NCBI RefSeq assembly: GCF_001632365.1
Contig: NW_024468537.1
Coordinates: forward strand, 158,712 to 222,711
Length of the DNA: 64,000 nucleotides
DNA from: Laetiporus sulphureus 93-53
Lineage: Eukaryota; Basidiomycota; Agaricomycetes; Polyporales; Laetiporaceae
Direction: 5' to 3'
Numbering within the stretch: position 1 is the first letter of the stretch; each line of letters begins with the position of its first letter. Positions 46,396 to 57,838 of this stretch are shown piece after piece. The notes under the pieces are model-generated. The model was given only the letters and a program-made list of their open reading frames with translations. It was not told where the DNA came from and made no database searches. A program made the position numbers and the translations under genes.

Positions 46396-48551
46396 TTACA
46401 GCGCAAACGATTCTGTATGTAACCCTATCCATCCCAGGGCAATCCCTCGGCTAACGGATAGCATCGCAGCAGCATTACGGGTCTCAACCATGAGGGAATC
46501 CGGTCCTGCAGCGCATATGGCGACTCCTCCACCGGAGCCAATCGAACCCGACTCTGCCTGCGAGTGTGAAGACGCACTGACGTCTTCGATATCCTTTGCA
46601 TTGTTTGCATTGTACAAGAAGTCGCGCATGAGAGAACCGACAGACGGTCGTGATACGGTGATATCCGCCTTTGGAATGGTCACGGAGGTTTCGAGCTTGC
46701 AAGGTCGAGTGATGAAGATGGAGATGTGGAGGTCGAGGGACGTCCCGTCTGTGACCTCGACGATCTCAGTGAGCATCAAATAGAACCACTCTGCACATTC
46801 TGCAAGAAGATGATTCAGAAAACGTGGTCATGGAGGGTCTTGCAAGGTAACTCACCGGTTGAGGGGATGTACCAAACGAATTCGACGCGTGTAGTCTTCT
46901 CTCCGCCAGATCTCCCAAGCTTCACACATCTCGCGACGATATCGTCCAGGAGGCTGAGGGTGAAGCTCGCTCCAGATCCACCAGCTATGAGGAATGCACA
47001 CTCATATCTACCCAGATCAACTCCACAGCCGCCATACGGCCCATCGAGCATCACTTGCACCGCGACGCCGGGCTGCCCATCCTTCTCGCTTTTTCCAAGA
47101 CGATCCCGCTCCTTCATGGCATAACGATTGAGGGCCCGTGTCCAGTCTCCCCTAACTCTAGCACTGAGGGCGAGTGTCGGCGTCTGGGCACACGAAAGCG
47201 ACGACGGGGCGTTGATGATCGTTAAAGGATGCGACTCGAAAAAGCGGCCGGAGAAGAAAACTCTTAGGCGGACATGCTGGCCCGGTTGCCATCCTTCAAC
47301 GCAATCATGTACATGGATCTGTGGACAGTGTCAATCGTTAGTACCGGGGACCACTTTTCCCAGATGCTGCAACGCACGAGTGTCATGCCACCATCAACTG
47401 GCACCAAGGTCGCATCCTTGATGCGATATCGCAGTAGCCTCAGGAACATGTCAAGTCCGTAGAAGGCCAGAGGTGCGTAGATCCACGTGTATGCGTACGT
47501 CGTGTGGTAACATATCGTGATCGTGAAGGCAACGTAGCCCAGAACACTGGACGGACGAGACGTCAGCGGCACGTTCACAACCAGAGCATACTTGCTGGTG
47601 AAACGTACTGAGTGATGAAGAAGAACTCGTATAGGTATCGCCTCACAAGTCTCAGCGAAGTCAAGGCAAGAATGCACAGCACGCCAAGCGCTGCCACGCC
47701 GGACGTCTCCTTCTGCTGCCCTATGATGGGAATGTCGTATACCAGATGGTTACGAATCCATAGAGCCCCGTGAAGCAGGCCTCCAATCAGCATGCCCCGG
47801 CCAGCCCAGCGATGGAGGAAGTTCAGTCTCTCGTAGCCATTTCCAGGACCCAACAATAGCGACAATACGGAGTTCTTCGTTGCAAAAAGGAACACAACAG
47901 GAAATTGCGCCAGGGCGAGAAATCCTTCCAATATGCAGGGCATCGAAGCATGCGATCAGTAAGTGCAGTGGCGAAACGGTTCAACTAGAAACTCACCGGC
48001 ACGGTTGGGATTGGTGATAAGTGGAACGTGCAGGGTCATACAGGTTATTGCACATGCGAGATACCCAGCAACCAGAAGCGCTGTTCAAAGCGAACGGGTC
48101 AATGATTGCCCACTGACGCTGGCGGCGCAGTGGAAATGAACGAACCCTGTCCAAGACTCAGGCCTACGTAGGGAAAGTCCCACCAAAACAGCCCTTGAAT
48201 CGTCTCAGCAACTGCATAATATGTTCGCCTCCCATGGCTAGGTTCCTTCTCATTGGAGGCGATATAAGTGTACCGCTTCCCTCTCAGATCCTCCGAGACG
48301 CCAAAAAATCCACGAAACAGCTGCTTCCTCCTGAGGGCCCGCAAAAAATGAGGCAAAGACAGGACGAATGCTGCTGCAGCAAACGAGGCCCATATAATGG
48401 AGAACTTGCGCTGCCACTTGGGATCGGTTACATAGGAACTTGGGTGCAAAATGTCAGCATGTAGCTCGGTCGATGGAACACGGGTGTATCTGCCTTACTT
48501 GTACTGCTGGAATTCGGTCGGAATTGTGGGTGCTGTACCGGTACTCGCCAT
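46396..48551 (-). CDS. Ferric/cupric reductase transmembrane component (FRE family)
   Basis: Plasma-membrane flavocytochrome b that passes electrons from NADPH through FAD and haem to extracellular Fe(III)/Cu(II). Seven exons: 48551-48499, 48438-48146, 48080-47997, 47924-47609, 47546-47378, 47318-46856, 46799-46396 (593 aa), with all phases consistent. Two haem-ligand pairs are visible, each with 13 residues between: HRWAGRGMLIGGLLH and ITH...ICYH (the first His of pair two is encoded across a splice). HPLTI in RFFESHPLTI is the FAD-binding motif. GPYGG and IAGGSGASFTLSLL are NAD(P)H-binding motifs. The N-terminus QQYNSYVTDPKWQRKF is family-typical. A CTR copper transporter gene lies 0.5 kb upstream on the same strand. 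Confidence 0.94.
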
Positions 48552-49042
48552 CTGCGCCTTGTCTACCTGGCCGGTTGGGGGGAGAGCACGCTTCAGGGTT
48601 GAGACGCAAATACGGTGGCGGATGTCTGTTTGCTCGGGACAAACTTTGGTGAAACAGTTTTTTCGCCTTGGTCTTGGCAGTCCGCAACGCCCGCCCGCCC
48701 GAAACAAGTTTTGTGCGTTGGGTGTACTCTACACAGGCGATGGCCTAAGGACGTCGTATGTTCCGTGCAATCCACATGAAGCTAGATTGCGACCTCGAGC
48801 AAAACATTCTCTGCGCGATCCGGGGTGCGGCATGACCTGTGACGGGCTGGTACACATCCTTCACGGTGCGGGCATTGCAGCGACGCAGGCATTATCTCCA
48901 ACGAATGATGAGTGGATAGATTGAATGACTACGAGTCTCGAACTCGTCAGATGCCAACCATCTGACCCGTCTGAAGACCACAAGCTACATGTAGTAATAC
49001 AACCGCCAAGAAGCCCATGGGCGTCCAATCCATGCATCGTCA
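48552..49042. other. Spacer between reductase and copper transporter
   Basis: About 490 bp upstream of the reductase ATG. It should hold its promoter. No metal-responsive element was identified with confidence. Confidence 0.45.
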
Positions 49043-49800
49043 TTAGGGAAGATGCAAGTCGTGATTGGCAAACCGCCCAAACAGCATCTCCCCAATCCCC
49101 AAACCAACTAGAATGGAGAAGATGAAGCCCAACTGCCAGGTCCTGCCACAAGCATCAACGACCACGTTCTCAGAAAGGAGCAGTCTGAGAGAGAGGCACA
49201 TACATTACGACCAGCATGAAAGCATAGCTCAGCGCTGCTTGCAGTATGAGAAAGATACCGCGTGGTACGTCATGTTCGAAAACGAACGGCGGGAGTATGC
49301 GGGTGGTAGAGCGAACGACTGCATATGACCTTGTTGAAGGTGTTTGCTTGGACTCGGATTCTAGCGCTGTGACGGGCAGCGCATCTTGTTCCTGGCATGC
49401 TGGGTAATTAACGTATGCTCTACAATGTCGAAGTCAGCATGCGGGCGCGAACGACATACTAACCCAAATCGTCCGGGCAATCAGAAAAAGGCACGAAGAC
49501 GAACCGTTGACTCCAATGGTAGTTCATAACGGCCCTCGCAGCAGCAATCCACCTCTCCACCATCGCCAACAAAAGCAACCCAATACAGGTTCCAACCATC
49601 GCGCCTGCACTCGACGGAACCCATCCCTGAAACCAGAGGATATCGCCCGGTGTAAAGTGGAGGTACGGCAACATCTCCCCAGACGCCAAATTGATCGCAT
49701 CGTCCATCGACATATCCATGCCATTGGTGGACGCGATTGAAACTGGAACGGCCGCAGCCGCGGCTATTATCACTATCCACAGAGAGTGACTAGATGTCAT
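49043..49800 (-). CDS. CTR-family high-affinity copper transporter
   Basis: Three exons, 49800-49505, 49419-49204 and 49142-49043, give 203 aa with consistent phases. CTR proteins form trimers that import Cu(I). The N-terminus has a signal-like helix and a methionine cluster (GMDMSMDD) for copper capture. TM1 follows HFTPGDILWFQGW. The middle loop is hydrophilic. TM2 contains MxxxM (FMLVVM, the second Met encoded across an intron), and TM3 has the GxxxG packing motif (GLGIGEMLFGR). An earlier in-frame ATG would add 33 residues, but the signal-like start at 49800 is preferred. Copper must be reduced first, which the adjacent FRE gene could provide. Confidence 0.93.
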
Positions 49801-51332
49801 GGCGAGGAGGAGCAGTGGATGAAGATGGAGGGGCGGATGAGAACGTGTGGGAGCCCTCGTGGAAGTCCTGATTATGTAATCTAGCGTAAACACTACCAAA
49901 TAGGCGCCTACAGTGGTGGCGTGGACGGTCGCCGACGGTGTGCTTTCCAGGATGTTGCATGCAAACGTTCGTGCTTTGAATCACCGTCGTAGAACAATAA
50001 CAGCCACGACCGAGGCATAATGCATGAATGGGACTGTAGACATTGAGATCCGAAAGGGCATGGCTCATTCCCAGGTAGCATTCGAGCTGATGTTTCGACT
50101 TTAGAGAGCGATGCTGAACTAAAGCCTCACAAAGTTGCATCCAGAAGAGATTTCTCAGGCGGTACACCGCTTTGGCCGAGCTTGTAACGTTGTCTATGTT
50201 TATGATCCAGATAGGCGCATGGAGGGACCAAGTCAATAGTAGTGAGTGCAGGTGCAAACGACGCAGAGTAACAGTCAGTGTGAGAAATCGTCATAGCTGA
50301 GAGAAGCAAAGCAGGCAAGCACGACCGTCGGCATTACTCGAGAGTGAGTGGATCGGCAAAAGCGGACTTGTGCAAGTTCAACAATCACCGGAGCCAAAAT
50401 GACAAGAAGCACAGATATCATCGAGCTTCGCAAGGTATTTCCTCTCACTCGATGCTACTGCTTGTCGATCGAAAACCCAGATTCGAGACAGCGTCGAGGT
50501 AAGCTTAAGCAGTAACGTCCGTAGGCGCAGAGGAAGCTGACAAAGTTTGCAAAGCGTTACTGAGAAGGCAGCAAAGGAGCAGTCCAAGATAGTGCAGCCG
50601 GCGAAAAGGATGAGCGGTAGATGGTCAGATGTCGAGATGCGCGAGGAAATCCTCTCACTCGACTAAGACAACAAGATTATCTTGTTAACGACTCACCTTG
50701 CTCCCCAATAATTCCTAGCGAACAGCCACCTCCATCCATGCAACGACACTGCGAGACAACGACACTCATAGCTCCCAACCACCGTGAGCATTTCCGCGAG
50801 GATTGCATAACTGTCGGACCCGCAGTTGACAGAGGCGGCCAGTGGACAAGGTAGCATAATTATGAAGGAGTACGGGCATGATGATGCATTGTAGTAACGC
50901 AGACATTGAGGTGGTCAAGAGCGAAAACGACGCAGCTCTTGCGAGGTGAACATGCGCGATTTGTGCGGAGGATGTGAGCTAATTTTGTGATTGGTCGCAT
51001 CAATGCGGAGCTTGAAAGAATAGATCGTTCATCTCGTGCGAACCAGATACCATTTGAGTCTTAGGTGGCTGCGCATATGATGCTACATGCCAGAGAAAGC
51101 TGCGTTACAGAAAGACCACTAGAGAAACAACATAAAAAGGCACACATACTGGAAATTTTGACTGTTGGTGGTCTACATGCTAAAATGCTCTGAAAGAAGA
51201 TATAGCTCTCCGCCGTAGACTAAAGAAATATTCGGGAATATAGTCCTTTCAACAGAATCCTAGGTCAACCTGAGCGGAAGCACCGTCCTGATAGAAGACA
51301 TGAGCCCCTAGGAACTCCCTCAGAGGATATAT
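49801..51332. other. Intergenic region
   Basis: Short frames only. Presumed promoter of the CTR gene, and the 3' flank of the tandem membrane-protein array. Confidence 0.4.
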
Positions 51333-53721
51333 TTAAAGTCTGCGTAGGGGAGACAAGGAACGATCATCCTTGAGCTCCAAAGGACTGTAAGTCATGTCGA
51401 TCCAACTGCCGCGCGACATCCTACTAGCGCTGTCCAGTTCTACCATCCCAGCTTTGCGCAGCCTGCTTGTTGTCGGCTCGTTCACGCGTGCTACCTCGCT
51501 CTGCAAAGGCGTGTTTTCCGAGACCAGCCACATGAACTGAAGGACGCCCATAGCGTCCACGGATTGGAGATCGACCCCTTTACTTGCACCATGAGTTAAG
51601 GCAATTCCGAGGATAAGAAGAAGCACGGAGGCGCTCAGTCCGAATATAATCTGGATGGAGTCGACTAGGTGAGCGGGGTGCTATCCATTTTCATTTATAA
51701 CACGTTGGACCTACTGCTGTCAAATTGAGCTGAAGGTGAGCATTCATTGTGTGTTAGCTATGAGGAGTGAATGCTGAACGTTGATGGAAAACGAACGTTC
51801 AGGCGAGACATTGTCAACGAAGCGCTGGTCACCCCGCGAACTATTTCGAGGTAATCACCTCGGGTGCTGTCCGGCAGGACATGAGTCGCTATGACGATGT
51901 GATCGGAATGAGGGAATCCATATTGATCTATAAAGCACAAACCTGCCCAGAACAACGACGCTGTCAAGTCGCCTGGAGAATGAATCACGGTAAGTATCAT
52001 CCCGCACGAAACGAAACGAAGCATTGTCTACCTAGGGCATTTTCGAACTGCTTCAGCGTGATAGCGCTCGTGTTAGAAGCTGCAGAGAGAACCTGCATGA
52101 GGTATCTGTCAAAATAAGTCAGGCTACACGGCCACTTCAAAAAGTCTCCCACGCAACTGTTCGGTTTGAAGCGCATCGATATAAGGATTCCCGGTGCTTT
52201 TCGACGAAGTAGTGGCAATCGGATAAGTACCACTCTGAGCGCTCTCGAGCATGTCCGACCACTGTTGTAAAAATCTTGGATTAACTCGAAGTGGAAAAAT
52301 TAGTCTGACGCACTGAGTCAGTCTGGAGATTCTCATATTGACCCGCGTATGCCTGTATGGCAGGTGCCCATGCAGCCCAATCTGCTGACCGGCTAGCATC
52401 TTGCTGAAGCGCGACCACATATCTCGTGCTGGCATCGACGATTGCGTTCATATGCTGCAACGACATCGTGCAACCAATAATTTGAAGGTCTGTATAATTG
52501 TAACCTGTTTAGGTTTTCATGAGTAGACAACAATCGAAGAAAACAACGGAACAAGCCTGAAATATAGGAGCCGTTATGCCCCGCATCATCCACAACGTTG
52601 AACGTCGTTACAAAAATCGCATTATGGCCCTAGGGTCTTTGGATTAGTATTGGCTGTTATGAACACCGGGAGCTCGCCCACTTGTATTAACGTTGCATTC
52701 TCAAGCTCATCGTACCACGTATACTGCTTAACAGCTTTTTCTCCTAATTATAAGCTTATGAGCCTTATAAACAGCAGTATGATTACCGAGAGCATACTGA
52801 ATATACCGTCTAGGCTAAAACTGATATTGTACCCGTTGTACGCCGCATCCACTGACCATATATACTCATCCTCAGAATTTTGCATCGCGTTGGCGTTCGA
52901 TATGGTGCCACACGTTATGTTTGCTGTCGTGGCACCGACTGTGACGTTTCCGATCCCGATGTTCGGATCCAAAATGTCGTAGACCGAGCTGTTCTCCAAT
53001 CCCAGGGTTGACTGATGTCCAACCAGCACAAGATATGGTAGTAGTTCGCAAGCAGCGGCCCAAACGTCTAAGGGGTTCGTAGATCCTGGGCTGGAACAAA
53101 ACTTCAATTCAGCACACCAGTGACCAGCAACAAGAGTTGCACATACGTGGACGTATTTTGAACCTGCGGCATGCCTCTGGTAAAATCCACGTGCACAACA
53201 CTCGTCTGGTTGTAGGCGGCCATTGAGAAGAGGGACGGAGTACTGATGTGCAGTACCGAGAGGCAGAGCAAATACACGGTCACGCCAGAGGTGCCAATTA
53301 CCGCCGCCGGAATGAACAGCTGCCTCCATAGACTCAATACTGCAGAGCCTACCCCGGTCCAAGCGCTAGCGACGTCGTGGATTGCAGTGAAAGTGTGGCG
53401 ACGCAGTATCAAACTCTGCAGAGCGAGGCGTTGCGTCAGGAAGAGTAGCGCTGCAGTATACGCCTGCGATAAATCGTTGAATGAACTTGAGCACTACAAG
53501 AATAAGTGAGTGTGGCGCAAGCAAAAACGTACTATCACGAAGATCTGGGACGCCACAACGATGCGCGTCGATACATTGCTACCTTTTTCCAGCGGCACAA
53601 CGACAGCATGCTCATAATGACGAGCCCAGATGAGCACTAGACTCGCATATAAGAAAACGAGAAGAAGATGCAGCGCAATGGAGACAGAATGCCATGACTT
53701 TGAGAATAGTAAGCCTTTCAT
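51333..53721 (-). pseudogene. Tandem membrane-protein paralogue A (decaying)
   Basis: Minus-strand multi-exon gene collinear with paralogue B. Blocks are HSVSIALHLLLVFLYASLVL, HYEHAVVVPL, FLTQRLAL, HTFTAIHDVASAWTGVG, LWRQLFIPAAVIGTSGVTVY, PLDVWAAACELLPYLVLVG, AAYNGYNISFSLDG, QYTWYDELENATLIQVG, VDASTRYVV and SVDAMGVLQFMWLVS. Around 51650-51790 the frame is lost: where B has VAYYSDAEYPDARLQLDL, A has an in-frame TAG, then a shift and a gap before IIFGLSASVLL. So A is probably non-functional unless an unrecognised intron removes the stop. The family is expanded in polypores; function unknown. Confidence 0.65.
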
Positions 53722-54771
53722 GACGCCGCAAGATCGGCAAGTCGGACACGATGGGCAACTTCAGGTCGACCTTTTAAATGTGCTGGCCACGTTTGCGGAC
53801 AGAACACCTTGCAAATATTGCAGCAACATTATGTAGTGCCGAACGTCCCAACGTCCTTCTCGAGGACCTCCAGGCCTCGTAGCTTCTATGATGATCCAGC
53901 ATCAATCATTTCCCATCCACCATGCGTCGCTCGGATAGCGATCTTTCCCAGTCTTTTCCAGCCTCCGTTCATAGCGGGCAATTCACACTTGGATCATCCA
54001 CGTGAATGACGCTTCGAGTCGTGTTATATAGCGCAAGGGTAGTGCTGAAAACTGTATGCAGCTACAACGCGATTCCGAACAGGTTCTTGTCAGATCATTG
54101 GTGCGATGGGTGCTGCTGTTCTACATTAGCCGAGCCATGCGGTGATGCGAACTTCCAATCTATTGCTTCTGGATGGACAGTACGTCAGCGATAGACTGCA
54201 AGTACATTCGATGAAGACATGCGCACGATCATGAAACTAGGTAGGCCTTAGACAGCCACTGTCGTTTAGGCGTTAGGCATGTGTAGTACAGTGAAAAGAA
54301 GCCGATGCAGCCCATCTAGCCGTTGCTTGCGTAGCCGACATCGGCGTTCGAGGCGGCTGAGCGCTGAGCCGTCAGGGGCAAGATCACTTGATAAGAGGCC
54401 TACAGGATCAGTAAATCGCTATCAGAAGATGATGATCATAAGCTTTGCAGGTGTTTCAACCCAGTCACATCACAATCAGCACCTCAATAGCAAACGAATT
54501 TGCACACATGAGTCCTTGTCCCTGGCGATTGTGTGGCAATACAGAGCAGACAGTGTGTCGGCATCCAGGAGAATGCGACAGCAAGACCACATGAGAAGCA
54601 ATATGAAACAGGCTCAGCTATCGGGAAGGGGCATAGGTGATATATGGTAACAAAACGTTCTGGAGGAAGATATGAGTCTCATACGGTGGAGAAGAAATTC
54701 TAGATACTGGAGTCCTGACAACAGAATCCTGGGCCAAACGATAAAATGGTCCCACCAGAATGAATCAGTCC
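53722..54771. other. Spacer of the tandem duplication
   Basis: The 5' flank of paralogue A. Around 54430-54600 it shares readable similarity with 57690-57830 (for example minus-strand SALYCHT versus SALYRIP in corresponding positions), so the duplicated unit reaches beyond the gene. Confidence 0.5.
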
Positions 54772-57120
54772 TTAATGATGGTCATTAGCCTCTACAGGCC
54801 GGTAGCTCATGTCAATCCAACTGGCGCGCGACATCCTGCTAGCGCCGTCCAGCTCCACCATCCCAGCTTTGCGCAGCCTGTTCGTTGTTGGCTCGTTCAC
54901 GCGTGCTACCTCGCTTGTTAGAGGTGTGTTGTCCGAGACCAGCCACATAAATTGAAGGACGCCCATAGCGTCTACGGATTGGACCTCGACCCCTTTGTTT
55001 GTGCCATGAGTCAAAGCAAGTGCGAGGCAAAAGAGAAGCACGGAGGCGCTCAGCCCGAAAATTATCTGGACAGCAGACCAGGCTAGGCGAGTGAGCAGCT
55101 TTCGAGTGGACGAAGATCGACGTACAGCTATCAAGTCAAGCTGTAGGCGCGCATCAGGATATTCAGCGTCGCTGTAGTACGCAACAGAGGACGAACATTT
55201 AATCGAGACATTGTCAGAGAAGTGCTGGTAGTCGCACGAACAGTTCGGAGATAATTGCCTCGCGAGCTGTTCGACAGGACATGAGTAGCTATGGCAGATT
55301 GAGCACGAGAGTTTGGGATAGTCTGTAGAGAACGAACCCGCCCAGAATAAAGTAGCGGTCAAGTCGCCTGGAGAGCGATGTTACAACTGATTTCAGCATG
55401 AATAAAACGTCGGGCGGAGCACCTAGGGCATTTTCGAATTGTTTCAACGTAAGAGTGCTCGTGTTGGAGGCTGCAGAGAGAGCCTGCATGAGGTACCTGG
55501 GACAGTGGGTCAGACCATACAGCCACGCCAAAAACTCTGGAACGCAACTGCTCGGTTTGAAGTGCATCGAGATAAATAGGACCAACGCCGCTGTATGTAG
55601 TAGTGGCAATCACGCTTGAATCGCTGTTTGCACCTTCCAGCATGTCCGCCCACTGAAGCAAGGTCAAATGGATCAACTGGGATGGAGGATAACTTCCACG
55701 TACTGAATCAACATCGGGATCTTCATAATCATGCGCATGTGCTTGTATGACAGGGGACCACGTAGTCCACTCTGTTGATTGGCTAACATTTTCTTCGAGC
55801 GAAACAACGTATCTCGTGCTGGCATCCACGATCGCGTGCAGACGCAGCCAGGACAATGTGCAGCCTATGATTTGCAGATCCGCATACGTATATCCTGATG
55901 GCGTTTGTATAAGCTGGCAACACAGTATGCAAACAGCGAGAGAAATCTAGGATGTAGGAGCCGTTTTTCCCATTGTCATCTCCAACGCTGAAGGTCGTTA
56001 CAAAGATCGCGTTGCGACCCTGGAATGGTCGGTGTTTTAGTGCTCTTCGCCAAGCAGAACGCGTGCCAGCCTACCTGTACCAGTGTTCCATTTGTTGCTT
56101 CATTGTACCAAGTATACTGCTTTACCACTTTCTCGTCTGTCGACAGTTAGATCAGTCACATTCTTTCCGGCAAGTCTATGCAACAACACACCTAACAAGC
56201 CATTTAATTGAAAGCTGATATTGTATCCGTTGTATGCAGAGTTGACCTCCCAGACGTCATCTTCGTCGTTCGGATACAGTCTCACCGCAGTGGCGTTCGG
56301 CATCGCACTGCAAGTCACATCTGCTGTCATTGCGTCGACTGCCACGTCTCCGATCCCATTGTTAGGATCTAGGATGTCATAAAGCGAGCTGTTCACCAAT
56401 CCTAGAGTAGACTGGTTTCCGACAAGCACGAGGTACGATAATAATTCGCAGGCAGGGGCCCAGACGTCCAAGGTATCAATGCTGTCCAGGCTGGGACGAT
56501 TGTCAGTATGTAGCGAACAAAATGCCAGTGGAACATTTATGCATACGAAGAGACGTTTTGAACTTGGGGCATCCCTCTCGTGAAATTCACAGGTATAGCG
56601 CCCGTCTGATTATAGGCGTCCATTGAGAATAGAGACGGCGTGCTGATGTGCACTGTCGAGAGGCATAGCAAATACACGGTTACGCCAGAGGTCCCGATGA
56701 CCGCAGCAGGAATAAAGAGCTGCCTCCATAGACTCAGCAATGCCGATCCTACCCCGGTCCAAGCGCTGGCGATATCATGAATCGCAGTAAAGGTGTGGCG
56801 GTGCACCAGCAGGCTGCACAGAGCGAGACGTTGAGTTAGGAAGAGCAAAGCTGCAGTGTACCCCTGTGAAAGATGAGGAATAACAATGACTGGCATGAAG
56901 CTCTGTGAGTGTGGCGCAGGTGATGACGCACTATCACGAAAACCTGGGACACTACGACGATACGTGTCGACACTTTGCTGCCTTTGTCCAGTGGCATGAC
57001 AACAGCATGCTCGTAGTGACCGCTCCAGACGACCAGCAAGCACACATGCAGGATCACAAGGAGAGCATGTAGCATAATAGAGACGGAATGCAGTGGTCTC
57101 GAAAACGATATGACCTGCAT
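54772..57120 (-). CDS. Tandem membrane-protein paralogue B
   Basis: Start MQVISFSRPLHSVSIMLHAL. Exons read clearly: 57120-56932, 56863-56547, 56481-56192, 56136-56075, 56019-55938, 55894 to about 55521, then smaller exons to the stop at 54772. At least four membrane segments are seen (LHALLVILHVCLLVVW; YTAALLFLTQRLAL; AVIGTSGVTVYLLCL; IIFGLSASVLLFCLALAL), with a large N-glycosylation-rich loop between (NQT, NVS, NSS, NAT, NIS, NGT). The exon ending at 55938 is followed by GC instead of GT, where paralogue A has GT. Without splicing there the frame fails, so this is either a GC-AG intron or a lesion. The intron near 55500 is unresolved. Function unknown. Confidence 0.65.
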
Positions 57121-57838
57121 GGACTCGCAGGACCAGCAACGACCAGGATTTTAGAGGGTAGTATGAGCGTCTGTCTCTGTGCGTAGCAGCAATTGGGACA
57201 GAGCTCCTTGAATTATTGCAGTAAGGTTATGTAGATTTCGGACATTCCAGCGCCTTGCATCGTCGCGAAGTCAGCAAGACTTCTATGATGAACTGGTATC
57301 ACTGCCCCCATACGTTGCGCCCAGACTGTGATGTGAGTCGTTTGCGAACAGGCCCCTTCCGATCGCCAATGGCAGCGTCAGCATCAGCATATCGCTCGTG
57401 ATTCGCGAGTGCCGTTCCTGACTCATCATGGCGGTCGATATCATTCGTGCAAGGCAGTCTCTAATGAGACAGTGTCAGGACTCAATCGCTGAGTGACCCA
57501 CTAACTCTCTGGGTAAACGACAACCGCATGCTGTGTAGCATAAGAGACGTACTGGAGACTGCGTGCAATACAGCGCGAGCATGCACAACAGATTCTTCTC
57601 TGTCCTTCAGGTGATAGTTGATGAGCGCTGCGGCTACGAAGAAATCAGCAGATCAATATCAGATACCGATCGCGAGAAGAGTTCCAGATGCTCCAGCCCC
57701 ATCGCATTACACAGAGCATGCCAATGGCAGAACCGTATACGAGTATGTACACAAGAGTTCTTGTCCTTGATGGTATGCGATACAGAGCAGAGCATTTGTT
57801 AGCAGATACCAGAACGTGATGTTCCAGGAAATACTGCC
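57121..57838. other. Spacer between tandem array and OXR1 gene
   Basis: No complete gene. The part around 57690-57830 is homologous to the flank of paralogue A. Confidence 0.45.
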
